Under the pieces are notes generated by a model. The model searched no databases, was not told where the DNA came from, and saw only the letters and a list, made by a program, of their open reading frames with translations. From positions 1,110,258 to 1,174,257 of the forward strand of contig VXBA01005459.1 of NCBI GenBank assembly GCA_013399895.1: DNA of 64,000 nt, read 5' to 3'. Position 1 is the stretch's first letter. Each line of letters begins with the position of its first letter. The position numbers were made by a program, and so were the translations under genes. The DNA comes from Serilophus lunatus (taxonomy: Eukaryota > Chordata > Aves > Passeriformes > Eurylaimidae). Below are positions 25,001 through 37,200 of the stretch, one piece after another.

Positions 25001-26523
25001 CTGCACTGAGGGAGCTGTCTGCTGGCACAGCAGGTAGCTGAAGGGCACAGATGGGCAACACAGATGAACAGTACCTTAAGAGCTTTCTTTAAACATATAC
25101 ATTAGCAATATTTAAAATTAGGTGAGGTGAATCACACCTACATAAAGTGTGATTATGTCACTTCTTGACTTTCTTTCATGAGAATCTAAAAAGGGACAAA
25201 GTGTCCCTGAAAGCAATGGCTAGTTCATGTGACGTGTTCCCTACAATTATGGCAATCAGCAAGAGTTAAGAAGTTCAACTACTTTTGACAAAAACACATG
25301 CATGTAGTAACCTTCATTTCTCATTCCTTTAAAAGTTTAGTCATGCAGTTATACAAAAATTCCTGCAGTCATATCTGACCTGAACAGATTTGTATTGTAT
25401 CAGAAGTCATAGATACTCTGCTGCCAGTTTTGTTGTTCATAATATTGCATCTATAGAGCAGCAGCTCATGTTCTTCAGCTTTTAAAAGCAAGCAACTGCA
25501 AGATGCATTAACTTAGAGTAAGCGGCAGATCTGGATTCCTTCATATTTCAACAGGATAAGCTCTTTTTATACCCTTGTGAAAAAATGTAATTTCATGGAT
25601 GTTTTGAGAGTGCCCAACAGTTCATTTCAGAAGGCTGAGGAAGCTTTTGATCCTTCCTGAAAATTAATGAACTATTGAACAGAAAAAGGAGCACAAAAGA
25701 AAAAAGTTCACCGCCATTTTTCTTCTGCAAATAGAATAATTTTGCATAAAGAAAAATACATGTTTGCGGTGAATCAATACATCAGATTTATATCGCTACC
25801 AGAAAATTCAAAGCCAGTAAACTTAGTGTAAAATGCAGGATTGCTCAAGAAATGGAGAGCATGTGAACTTAGAGGAAGGGGAGCTGGGACCAGTTTTCTG
25901 CATCAAAAGTTATAATGCTGTTACACATTTTCTTAGCAATACCATAATCAACTTTTTCATAATCACTCTGTTTTTTTAACATGTGGCCTTATTAACTTTT
26001 CCTATTATTATTAACTTCTCCTTCTTTTTTCTTCTGGTAGCTACCAGACACAGTCTCAGATTAACACTAAACAAAGTCTCTGCCTACCTTGAAGTGAAAA
26101 CATGTCAAGGGTGTAACTTGCTCTTTTGCTGAATGCATTATAGAGGATTCTTTTCTTCTATAAGATTTTGGGTGAATATGAATGTATATATATATAGTGT
26201 GTTTCATGTTTTCAAAACCAAAACTGACTTTTTAGAAAACTTCTGAATAACTCAGGTCTGTTCTTGCATGTTCTACTGAAATATTGTAAGTTAGCTCACA
26301 GAACTGGCTCAGCTAGAACTGGTCTGACTGTTTTCTTCCGCAAAGGCATCCAGAGCAGGGCACGACTATTTTCAGACCTGACAGCCTTCCTTTTCTCTAT
26401 TAAAGTGTATCAGGTCAGCTGGAGAAGTATTTATTTGGGTCTTAATTGGACTATTCATGGACATTCAGTTTTAAATGTGAAGCAGCCTGTTGAGCTGGAA
26501 CCACTTTGTTACTCACAGAAGTA

Positions 26524-26539
26524 AATCAATCAATCAATT
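26524..26539. repeat. (aatc)n microsatellite
   Basis: About four copies of aatc directly after an unrelated stretch. Very short. Confidence 0.9.
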
Positions 26540-29332
26540 ACTAATGTATTCAATGTGCATTCGACTTTAATTTTTACTTAGGCTTTGTCCAATAGTGTTC
26601 TTCATCTGTCTTTCCCACAGGAGAAAAGCTGACATGGGTTTTGAAAATCTTTAAGCATAGTTGCTAGGTGAACAAAATCAGGCCTCTCCTGGGAGAGGAC
26701 ACTAGAAACACATTCAATCCCTGTAGTCTCTTAGTGCCTTTCTCACCCTGCCCTCTGAAGGGGTAAATATTGTTTCTTGCACTTTCTATATCTAGCAAGA
26801 AGAAAACCTTGTCCATCTCTGTTTATGCCTATTCCTGTAATACCTAGGCTTTACAAATAAGCTGGGAGGAAGAAAGGCCACACTGATATGTCCAGGGGTC
26901 TGTGCTGGGCACGGCAGAAGAGATACCACTGTTAACTGACGGACAGTAAGGCCAGAGGGATGATGCTGAGGTACGGTGTGTACTTCTAGGTAACACTAGA
27001 GCTTGAGATGTTCAACATCAACCTAAATCTTGGATTATAACTGAAGTGCCAAAACTGTTAGATTTTTTACTCTGAAGGTGCAGTCACAGTAAAGACTATA
27101 AGGAAGATGCCACTTTCTGGGCGATTATATCAGACTAGAAAATAGTTAAGAGGAGCTCCAAACAAAAAGTTTGTGTCCAAATCCTACATGTTTTCTCCAG
27201 CCTTTGTCATTTATATCTCAATATTTAAACATATTCTGTCACTCTGCAACTTTAAAGTAATAAAAATGTTTGATACCTTGTCAGTCAAATCAGTGGGACA
27301 CTGAAAAGAACATTGAAAGAATTTTATTTTTCCTCTTGCAGAATCAAATACTCTTTAAAACATCTTGGGGTAAATAAGTTGATGACATGAGAACCTCTGA
27401 AGCTCAACTGGAAGAAAAGCAGAAACAAAGAACAAACAATGGCTGTGTCCAAGGAGGGAAGCTTATAACTGTGGGATACGTAGCCCAGCCTAAATTTTGC
27501 AAGAGATTTTTTCCCCTTTAAATTGTTCACAGAACAGTTTCTAGAACTCCTCTCCTTTGCAGTATTAGTTATCTTTATTTATGTACAACAAGAATATCGA
27601 GCCCTACAAGAGATGCTTGGGTCAAAAAAAGGACAGGCTTAAGTACTTATCTTCTGTCAAAACCAGTTATAATTTTGACAAATATGAGAATTTTCCATAT
27701 GTAGTACAGCTTTGGAATACAAAGTGCTTAATGCATTGCCTTCATACACTAGTCTTGGATGTATTGGCTTTACTTAATTGCACCCTGAGGCTTGCACAGA
27801 AAAAAGCCTTTTAAAATACATTAAAAATGACACATGTACCATCTGTGAGATACCAGGCATGTTAGGGGCATGTGGATCTACTGTAAGAAAGGAAGTAAAC
27901 CTGCTTTGATAATTTTCAGTATTGTTCAACACTGGATCTTTCAGGGGAGCACTCAGTTGCTAACTGTTTATACTAAGTAGGTCAGATAAGCAGGCTCTAG
28001 GCCTCACAACAACATCAGTTTCTATCCTGAAGTTCTTAAAAGATTTTAAAAGGCACATTGTAGAAGAAAAAAGAAGATGGGAAAGTTATAACAGGCAACC
28101 CAGAGGCAGTGTGATTAGGCCATGCCGCTTGAAAGGATTTATTTAATTGGCTGGTGAAACTGCCAAACCAAAAACTCTGGAAGATGGGGTGGAGTTATCC
28201 TTAATAAGGGAAGGTGGTTGTTTAGTTGGACTTGCTTTCTTTGTTGAGGGCATCGCCTCTGGGGAATTGAAGTCTGTCCTGGTCTATGTGATGGTAGAAT
28301 CATAGGCCAGCAGTAACATTGGATCCTCACAGTCAATAATTTCTCATTTTGAGTTATGACAGCCTTTTTGTAACAAAGTGTTATTTCTTTAGCATTTAGA
28401 ATACTACAATAATAGGGAAGAAAAGCTTAGCAATAAACAGTCTCTTCCTTTTTTTTTTGGAAAAAAAGTGCTGAGCAAAGTAGGTCAACCTAATGGGTGA
28501 AAGGCGATTGCATTGTTCCGAAGATGCATGATGTGTGGGCCTTGCATTGAAAAAAAGATGGACAGATGAGACAGCTGTATATGTCTCGTGACAATGTTCA
28601 AATAATGATGTGCGCAGCATGACAGCTCATGAAAGCATGTTATGGTAGGCCTGTTCCTCATATTCCTTTGTGAGCTTAATTTCCCTCAGGCAAAATTGTT
28701 TCCATACTTTCTTATGCTATACATTTGAACATTTTTGATGCTAAGTATTTTCTAAAGAATATTTTGTTTTGTCTGACTATAAGATAGAATGATTTTTTTA
28801 TTAAAAATTTATTAAATAAAAAAACAACAGATTTTCTGTGTTACAACATCCTTCTACTCAATGTGTTTCCAGTTATACTGACCCATTTGACTGTTAATCA
28901 TTGATTTATTGACAATATCTCAAAGCAGCATTTGTCATCAGGAGCTCATCAAGGCCTGCAATGAATAAACAAACTAAGAACTCATCCCTGCTAATCCACC
29001 TCATTACTGGGAGTACTGAATTAGTCCTCAAGTCACTCTCAGTTCAAGTGGCCTGGGAGCCCAGGGATTCACAGACTTGAAGAGAATTATTTCTTTTCAT
29101 ATGTAATTCTTCATGGAAACATTTTGAATGACCTTTCTCTTTTAGAAGTTATCGGATAATCTCTAGCTAGAAATATATGTCATGTGGGAGACTCCCGAAA
29201 AGTTACATACTGTGAGGACCTTTACCTCCTTGATTCTGCCACCCACCACACTTCTGACGCACAATCCTTGTATTTCAGAGAGGAATATGACTTAAAAATA
29301 TGCAACGATTACAAAGATGGGCTGTTATTTGA

Positions 29333-29377
29333 TTTTTTTTATTTTATTATAACTTTATTATTATTTATTATTTTATA
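29333..29377. repeat. T/TTA-rich low-complexity run
   Basis: A T-run grading into irregular tta/ttta units. Confidence 0.9.
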
Positions 29378-30617
29378 AAACTCTTCCACTTTTTTTAGAT
29401 CTTTTCAAAATAGGGTAGATTAAACCACCACTGATGTGAGTTAAATTGTAATTAATCTTTAGCATGTACCCATTGTATTCCAGAATTTTTTGGAGGAGAA
29501 AAGTGAACATTAGTAGTAATCAGTCCTGTTGTGTAGATGATGCATGAAACTGCAGCTCTGTAGTGTATGACACTTTTTGTAGAGTCATTTTTCAAAGGAG
29601 ATAAATTAAATGCACCCAGTTTACTTCAAATCGCAAAATGTAATTTAGTTATCGTAATCAGATGTTGTTACAACCCTTACTTAAATAAAAATCCAGGTTG
29701 GCAGCCTTTCAGTCTTCTCACGTATTGGCAATGATTCTGCAAGGATTCTGTCTGGATTGTTTTAGACTCTGCAGACCTGGACTGTTTCAGCTTGGGAACA
29801 GAATTGGTCGTTCAGAAACAATACTGTACGGCTTACTGTTGCAACTAAGCTGAACTTCTAAGTTCTAAAAAAACCCAAGGCAAACGCTTCTTAATTCATG
29901 GAATCCAAGGTTTATTTTTTCGTTTATAAATTATGAAGATAAATTTCCAGTAGTGTCTTGTGTAAAGGAGGGACTTCATGTTGATAAAATCTATTTTGAG
30001 AGGTACTTATCTCTTTTTCCAGTAACATCGTGGGGAACCATTCTGCTCTCCTTGGAATTTCCCTGTGCAAGATTTGGAAATAAAGAGATAGTAGTAAATA
30101 GAGATAAATAGACATAAATAGAGAGAATGTCTGGGTTGTCTAGTCTCAAACTGAACACAACTTTCTAAATGTAAAGGAAAAAAATAGGGAACCCTAAATT
30201 AAATACCAAACCTTAGGGAAGTATTTGGTAAATATGTTCACTTTTTAACTCAGAACATTAGATTTTTTTATAAATGACTTTTTAAAGCAGCATTTCCTCA
30301 GCAATTTTCCCTGAAGGAATTAAGGCAGAAAGGAAGCAAATGGAGAAAAGGTTAATGCAAAGTATATTAAGAACTTCTGCAACTCCCATTGTTCTGAAAG
30401 AGATACCTATGCTTAGGTTTCAAATCATTTAGATTTCAGTAACACTGAGCTTTCAATAGGTGAATGTTAGTGGCAGTTCATAGGTTAAACAAAAGTCTCA
30501 AGAGGCCTCCTGTCCAATGGTGCCCACCTGGATTCCAGATCAAGTTTAGAAGTTAACAAAAGCCCTGGCCTGTGACAACAGTTCTCTGGCATTAGGGAAG
30601 TAAACTTTCCCATCCAA

Positions 30618-30712
30618 AAGATGATGATGATGATTATAGATGATGATGATCATTTTGATGATAGATGATGATGATGGTGATGATGATGGCAATGATGATG
30701 ACAACGATGATA
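30618..30712. repeat. (gat)n trinucleotide microsatellite, interrupted
   Basis: Roughly 95 bases dominated by gat/tga units, with interruptions such as 'tata', 'cattt', 'ggt', 'gca' and 'aac'. The interruptions suggest an old, partly decayed array. Confidence 0.95.
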
Positions 30713-32201
30713 ACTAGGGTAAAGCTTGTAGGGTGACATGACAAAAACAAACTTTCCCCTGTATTTTGGTGGAGTATTACTGAAAGAAATGTAGACCTGT
30801 GAATGAAGGAACTATATACTTTTCCTTTTTCTCATCAAAAATGTCTGGAAAACACAGCTTCATGCAATATTTATGAACAAACAGAACTGTGCCAACCTAT
30901 CAGCAGATATTCCTACAAACACAAGCTGCAAGACTCAACACTTTGACTATCTGCTAGGTGACAACGGTGTAATAACATAAAGAAAAACAAGGAAGAGTTT
31001 TGATGTATGATCAACCCACCTAATTCCTAATTTAAATTATTAGAGTGGGAGTATATTCACACTTGGCTCCCATGTTAGACAAAAGTGTGATAGTCAAAGT
31101 GTGTTCTGGAGATACTGCCCGAACAAGACTTATATCTGCAATGAGGTATGTCTGTATAGAGAATCTAGAGCAAATGGAGGGGGGGGGGGAAATTCAGAGA
31201 AAATTCAATTGATTATGGAGTACAGAAATATATGGGAGGAATCCAGACTATATTTTTTTAAGACACAAACCGGATTCACTTTCCAAAGGAAGTAATAGAT
31301 ACATTATTTTGTTCATAAACAGATCAATTTTTTTTTTTGTCTGGAATTATCATTTCAAATTGCACAGAACTTAAAATTTATGGGGTATCTTTTCTAAATT
31401 TTTCCAAACATGTTTGTCTGTGGTTCTGCTGTGCTCTGATAATTCAAGATTTTCTGACAGCCTCAATATTGAAAGGTGTTCTTATGCTGTGTTCTAAAGG
31501 CTCAGTTGTGTTTTGAAACACATACCTGCAAAAATGTTGAAGCAGCAGAAAACGTCAATTTTTGTCCCTGCCTAAATATATGCAGCTGAATGGAGACAAG
31601 AAGTTATTTTGTTATCATTTTTACTTTGCCAAAATGGGAAATGCTCCTAGGAAAGTGATTTGTGAGAGTTTTTTGTTCTGTTGCATCAAAATCTCTTTCC
31701 TGTTCATTGCTCTGTTCTTTATTTCTGCCATTTTTTCCCATGTTATCTCCCATTTCTTCTTGTGTGTTCCTTATTTCCCATTGGTATTTCCACAGTGCCA
31801 TATAAAGATTTAATTTGATGAAAGCTGTTTGAAACAGAGCAACATGATGTTGGATTAATTAGGCAGTTAAATTTAGCTAGAGGAGTCCCTCTTTTACAAG
31901 TCCTCAGAGAGACCATCCATTGATTAGATACAAACATGGCTTGATCTGCCTGATGCCAGAAACCCAGATAAAAGTTTGAAGTTTGAATTATAAAGAGAAT
32001 TTTGAAGTCTAATATAGTATGACTAATGGGCTTTATATTTGCACCTAAAAAGGAATGAATGAAATGGAATTGCATAGGAACAAAAATAACTACTAAGTTA
32101 GGGGTACCTAAATACGCTTGAACAACTCATTAGCAAAGACTTTGAATATGCTTAAAATGAAGTTTATTTCTTTCACTTAATACTTGGTATAGGATCTGGG
32201 G
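30713..32201. other. AT-rich unique sequence, nothing identified
   Basis: No gene or repeat family was recognised apart from a G11 homopolymer at 31179-31189. Confidence 0.6.
31179..31189. repeat. G11 homopolymer
   Basis: Eleven consecutive G in otherwise AT-rich sequence. Its length is error-prone in assemblies. Confidence 0.95.
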
Positions 32202-32239
32202 TTTTTTTGGTTTTTTGTTTTTTTGTTTTTTTTTTTTTT

Positions 32240-32278
<39 letters not shown>

Positions 32279-32286
32279 TTTTTTTT
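32202..32286. repeat. long poly(T) tract with G interruptions
   Basis: Eighty-five bases of T interrupted by single or double G. The longest pure run is T37 at 32241-32277. CR1 does not end in poly(A), so this tract does not belong to the CR1 at 32505. Read on the minus strand it is a poly(A) tract following the open sequence at 32321-32482. Confidence 0.95.
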
Positions 32287-32482
32287 AAATTATCCCTGAA
32301 AAATAATTTCCAGAAGACTAGCCTTGCCCTTTAACAGAATCTTCACGTTTGTATCCTGCAACACGTAGGAGTTCTGCATACAAGGGTGAGAGATTGGTCT
32401 CCATGTGTTTGTTACAAACTTCAGTAACAATAAGAAGAAGGATAACTTCAGTGCCTTCTGCCCCTGACGATGCATTGCAGAG
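32287..32482 (-). other. possible retrocopied mRNA 3' end next to poly(A) (unproven)
   Basis: On the minus strand a 54-codon open stretch (32482-32321) ends at a TAG stop (32320-32318). About 30 bases later it meets the long poly(A) tract (the plus-strand poly(T)). The peptide includes TEVCNKHMETNLSPLYAELL followed by RVAGYKRED. A second minus-strand frame (61 codons, 32475-32290) is also open, so coding origin is uncertain. No AATAAA is present before the poly(A). The upstream boundary is unclear because CR1 sequence starts near 32505. I do not recognise the protein. Confidence 0.25.
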
Positions 32483-32504
32483 CTAAGTGAGTGTTGGCCC
32501 CTCC

Positions 32505-33479
32505 TCCTATTACCAGATGGCCTGCCTAGTGGGTGAGGGGCAGGTTGTAGAGTCTACCTGGACTACAACAAAGCCTTTGACATTGTCTCACATGGCATGC
32601 TCCTGGAAAAGCTGGCAGCCTACAGCTTATAAAAGTGCATTCTTCAATGGGTTAAGAATTGGCTGGATGGCTGGGCCCAGAGAGTGGTGGTAATGGTGTT
32701 ACATCTGGTAGATATCTGGTAACTAATGGTCTCTCCCAGGGATCAGTGTTGGGCCTAGTCCTGTTTAATATCTTTATTGATGATCTGGATGAGGCCATTT
32801 AGTTTAGCATTAGCAAATTTGTGGATGACATAAAGTGTGGGAGTGTCAATCTGCTGGAGGGTAGGAGGGCTCTGCAGAGGGACATGGACAGGCTGGATAG
32901 ATGGTCCAAATCCAATGGCATGAGTTTCAGTAAGGCCAAATGCCAGGTCGTGCACTTTGGCCACAACAACCCCCTGCTGTGCTACAGACTGGGGACAGAG
33001 TGGCTGGAAAGTGCATCAGCAGTAAAGAACCTGGGGGTGCTGATTGACAGCCGGCTGAATACGAGACATTGGTGTGCCCAGGTGGCCAAGAAAGCCAATG
33101 GCATCCTGGCCTGTATCAGCAACAGTGTGGTCAGCAGGACCAGGGAAGTGACTGTCCTGCTGTACTTGGCACTGGTGAGGCCACAGCTCAAGTACTGTGT
33201 CCAGTTCTGGGCCCTCAGTTCAAGAGGAACATTGAGGTGCTGGAGCGTGTCCATAGAAGGGCAATAAAGCTGGTGAGGAGTTTGGAGCACAAGTCCTTTG
33301 AGGAGTGGCTGAGGGAGATATGGATGTTCAGGCTGGAGAAGAGGAGGCTCAGTGGTGACCTTATCACTGTCTGCAACTACCTGAAAGGAGACTGTTGCCA
33401 GGTGGGGCTCTTCTCCCAGGCAAATGGTGGCAGGACACAGGGACATAGTATTAAGCTGTGCCATGGGAGATTCAGGTTA
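32505..33479 (+). mobile_element. CR1 LINE fragment, ORF2 RT to C-terminus, no 3' end
   Basis: A nearly 1-kb CR1 piece on the plus strand, GC-richer than its surroundings. It starts in the reverse-transcriptase palm at a segment reading ACLVGEG (near 32520) and stops in the C-terminal region at 'gggagattcaggtt'. The 3' UTR and terminal repeat are absent, which is unusual for CR1, whose copies normally lose the 5' end instead. The frames listed by ORF finders on both strands here are parts or shadows of this element. Confidence 0.93.
32510..33478 (+). pseudogene. CR1 ORF2 reverse-transcriptase remnant
   Basis: Dead coding remnant of the CR1 polymerase. Motifs in order: VYLDYNKAFDIVSHGMLLEK (near 32555), then WVKNWLD, LFNIFIDDLDEA, and FVDD at 32818-32829 where the family has FADD. 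These are followed by VNLLEGRRALQRDMDRLDRW, KCQVVHFGHNNPLL and VTVLLYLALVRPQLKYCVQF. A TAG stop falls between LDEAI and FSISKF at about 32800. A frame change near 33215-33225 moves the C-terminal part (FKRNIEVLERVHRRAIKLV and on) to another frame. The C-terminal frame runs to a TAA at about 33480, which is not the authentic ORF2 end. Confidence 0.88.
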
Positions 33480-36400
33480 TAAACTAGTAAGTTATTAAGT
33501 TATATTGACTGGTTGACTGTACATGAATCTCTCCCCCCATGTTACACACCACTCTCTTGCCCCAGAAAGCAGTTCTTACTTCTGTAGCTATACTAATAGT
33601 GTGCCCCCAAACATCCCATCAACCTCACAACTTGCTTGTCTTTGTATTTCTCTTGACTGAATATTTTTACCCCTTCTTGCATGTTTTTCTCTGCTCTTGT
33701 AGGAAAAATGGAATTCCCCAAGAATTCATTCTTCTCTTTTAAAGGCTGAGGAGATGCTTGTAATTCATTTTACGTAGAGGAACTTTAGAGAGAAACAAAG
33801 AGAGCATTTCTATCTATGGAGGCCAGAGAGGAAGACTAGAAAATTATCAGTAATAATACATCATTTCCATAATACTCAAATTAATCTCATAACGTCAGTG
33901 TCAAAACTCACAAGTAATCCTGGACAATATATAGATTGGCTCTGGTTTTATACTTTCCTTTATGCATCTTTGGTCACCCTTGGATAAAAATTATTTAGAA
34001 AAGTGGACCTTTGTGGCCGGTTTAATCATTCTAAAGTTAGACTCTTAAAATTGATACAGAAATTTCACATGCAGATCTTTGTCAGAATCCGTTGGATATT
34101 ATATAAGAAAATAGGACTAGATGGGAAAAGGCAGACTGTACAAACCTACAACTACAAAAAAATGTTGTATAGATGTTAGTCGGGATTATTGACTATGTGC
34201 TTTCAAAAACCTCCACACCACAGCATGATTCCTAGCTTCTATAATAATTGCAATCAAAAGTTATTATACATTGCAGGAACAGTGAACAAGCACCATCAAT
34301 ATCCCAAAACACTGCATAGGTCAAATTATTTGAATCTGCAGAAGTAGATAAAAAAACCTGAATATATTTCTGACAATTTGAATTTCAATTCAAAACATTT
34401 TTATACAGCTCAGTAAGCAACCCTGAAGTTAGTCTCTTTGCAATTAAGTCTTTAATGCTGCAAATGGTGAATTTGTCACAGCAAATAATTTAAAAATGGT
34501 AAGGTTGACCTGCTCTGTTTAAACTTTGCTAATTACTGTGCTTTAGGTATCACCTATGGCAACTGTAGAGTAAATATAAAAAAATGAGATTTTTTTTTTT
34601 CATTTGTTGATGTAAATAATGTGATGGTAAATTTCCCATCCTTACTGCCCTATTTTTCTTCTGTATTGCAGCAGCATCAGCTTGGTAGTTCTTTCAAAGA
34701 GCACAAAGTTATACCTTTGAACTCTACCCTTTTTCATGGGCCATTTTCCCTGAACTGGCTGATCACTGCTTTGTACATTATCTTTCACGTTATAGTAACG
34801 GGTACTCCTGTCAGTAGTCATCAAAGACAAATAGCTGATAAGAATCAATGGATGCTGCTTGAAATATTTTTTACATGACCTCTAAATGGATATTGTCTCT
34901 AAAGTACTCATTTCCTCTCTGTAAGTTAGCTAACAGATTTCTACATTAATAAGGGTGACATCATCTCTCTGTGGGAAATATAGAAGAAAACGGGAAGCCG
35001 TGTTTCATTTATCTGGAGTCACAATCTACTTTAGTGTATTTTCCACAAAATATATTTTACCTAAATGAGTTTGGACATTAAAATGTGGACTATAGCTAAT
35101 ACTGTTGAAAGAGTTGTTCTGTACTAAACTATAAGGACTCTGAGAAAGAAATTAGGCTTATAGATGTGTCTAGGAAGTAGAATGGACCAGTAAAAATTGA
35201 TCTATAAAATGATATAGCTGATTCTGCGAGTCTGACATCCACACTGTATAGATTTAGATTTTTCTGTTTTGGTTTGGGTTTTTTTACCTGCCATCAAGGA
35301 CTGTGTCCATTTGTGCCTGAAATACATTAGATGTAGTCCTAAAATTGCTTCCAGTTTCTTCCAAATGCTTCCATCTTCCAGGTCAGGTTTTATCCAAAAG
35401 GAATTGCAGTTAGGTACTCCATGACCACACTATGATGCAAATTGAAGTGTAAGCCACAGGGGAAAAAAAAGATCCTGATTTGAGGTAGCACACTAAAATG
35501 GCAAGGAAAAAAAGAATTAATTCTAAAAGAGGAGTGAGTAGGTGAAAAGAAGTGTATGTTGTATTTGGAAATGCAGTACTGGAATACTGTGCTTAGTTCT
35601 GTTTTAAAAATCTTTATAAGAGTATTCATAAAACAGAGTTTACCCCAGAAAATGAATAATTGAAAGCCAAAAAGTTCTTATCAGAACTTAATCTGTTTAA
35701 GTTATTAAAGAAAACAAAATTAACCTAAATGCAGATGTAAGTAATTTCACAGAGAAAAACACTATCTATTAACTAATATGCTACTATAGTGAAGAGACAG
35801 TAATCCTACGGCTAAAGCCCAGATGGAAGTTGAATTTAAATGAATTATAAATAGAGCAATAGATCCATAACAATGCTTAAGCATTAAAAAAAAATATATG
35901 GAAGTGATGAACTCTGCATCTATTAATACCTTCCAAAACCTGCCATTTGGTGTTTAGCAGCAAAGATTCTGAAGATTCTGCCAGGGCTTCAACAGACAAT
36001 TGAATTTTTCTTTCTATGATGTCAAGAAAAATTTGAAAGAAGTGAATAAAAATGATACTTAGGAATGAAAAATTAAGCAATTAAATAGAAGATGCAATTT
36101 GGTGCATTACTGCTTATTTTCTCTTTCATAATTCATTAGAAAGTGAATCAAGACATGTAATTTGGTGCTTTAGAACTTATTTCCTCTTCACAAATGCTTC
36201 TTACAAATGATTTGTATGGTTTGCTTTCAGTTGTTCTAACCAGATGGATTAAATAAAAAAAAAAGAAAAAATCAATGAATATTAATTTTCCCATACTTTT
36301 GGTAACCTGATACCAAATGAATTACAAGTATTTCTTCACCTTTTAAAAAGGAAGAATGAATTCTTGGAAATTATTATTGTTCCTACAACAACATAGCTAA

Positions 36401-36751
36401 AACAACCTTTGTCTTCAGCTGTTCTATTGGTTCTTATATTCATTCATTTCTGTATAAAGTAATAATTATTACAAGGTTTTCTTTTCACAAATTTGTGCTT
36501 ATTCGCTAATTAGTATTTAGTTTTTATTCATATTTTGGTCCAACTTTACATTACCTAGGAGGAACTTTTCTGAAAGATTGCCTCCCTCCCAGATCGTGTA
36601 ATTCTATGCATTTTCAAAGCAGAACCAAAACAAGATAAAAAGAACAAGTTATCTAAGTTAACAGAAAAGGAAAAGAATACATTTGTGGCTTTTATCTTGT
36701 TTGCTCTTACATGATATTACTTTGTGTTTCCTTCTGCTTTGGACTCGCAGC
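33480..36751. other. AT-rich unique sequence, no proven gene
   Basis: No repeat family was recognised. A weak minus-strand exon candidate at 35930-36013 is listed separately. Short A- or T-runs are scattered through the tract. Confidence 0.6.
35930..36013 (-). other. weak candidate exon, 28 codons (unproven)
   Basis: On the minus strand, an acceptor-like 'catcatag' after a T-rich stretch precedes 84 bases that read KIQLSVEALAESSESLLLNT followed by KWQVLE. A donor-like 'gtatta' follows. Both ends are phase 1. The acceptor is weak. No family was recognised. Confidence 0.15.
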
Positions 36752-37200
36752 TCGTAGAATCATAAAATATTTTGTGCTGGAAAGGACCTTAAAGATCATG
36801 TCGTTCCAACCTCTCTGCCGTGGGCTGGAACACCTTCCACTGGACCAGGTTGCTCATAGCCCCTCCAATCTGGCCTGGAACACTTCCAAGGGTAAGGCAT
36901 CCACAGCTTCTCTGGGCAACCTGTGCCAGCACCTCAGCAGAATTTCTTCCTATTGTCTGGTCTAAGCCAATCCTCTTTCAGTTTAAAGCCATTGCCACTT
37001 GTCCTATCACAGCATGCCTTTTTGCAAAGTCCCTCTTCAGCCCTCTTGTAGCCCTGTTCAAGTACTGGAAAGCTGCTATAAGGTCTCCTCGGAGCCTTCT
37101 TTTCTCCAGGCTGACCAACCCCAACTCTCTCGGTCTGAATTTAATAGGAGAGGTATTTCAGCCCTCTGATCATCATCGTGGCCCTTCTCTTGTCTCTCAC
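36752..37200 (-). mobile_element. CR1 LINE fragment, 3' part (reverse)
   Basis: A well-preserved CR1 3' part of about 450 bp in reverse orientation. The left edge 'tcgtagaatcataaaat' is the terminal repeat. Family phrases follow: 'tggaaaggaccttaaagatc' near 36779, 'tggaccaggttgctcat' near 36841, 'gggcaacctgtgccag' near 36914, 'tttctccaggctgacc' near 37102 and 'agccctctgatcatcatcgt' near 37160. It is 5'-truncated at about 37200. The 141-codon plus-strand frame at 36820-37245 is antisense to the element. Confidence 0.95.

Larger units (their letters stand above)
12061..30617. other. long AT-rich unique tract, no proven gene
   Basis: About 18.5 kb with no recognisable transposable element and no long open frame. 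It holds only small low-complexity patches: (aagaat)n at 13373-13390, TA/CA-rich at about 13550-13583, T18 at 19003-19020, (aatc)n at 26524-26539 and a T/TTA-rich run at 29333-29377. One exon candidate (16359-16443, +) is listed separately. The low repeat load fits a bird genome. Conserved non-coding elements could be present but cannot be judged from one sequence. Confidence 0.6.

Noticed and set aside
28305..28325. Words such as 'tagaatcata' that resemble the CR1 terminal repeat.
   Set aside because: Only about ten bases match, with no CR1 body next to them.
32821..33482. Overlapping open frames of 148, 160 and 137 codons on both strands.
   Set aside because: The plus-strand frames are remnants of CR1 reverse transcriptase and the minus-strand frame is antisense to it; this is not a host gene.
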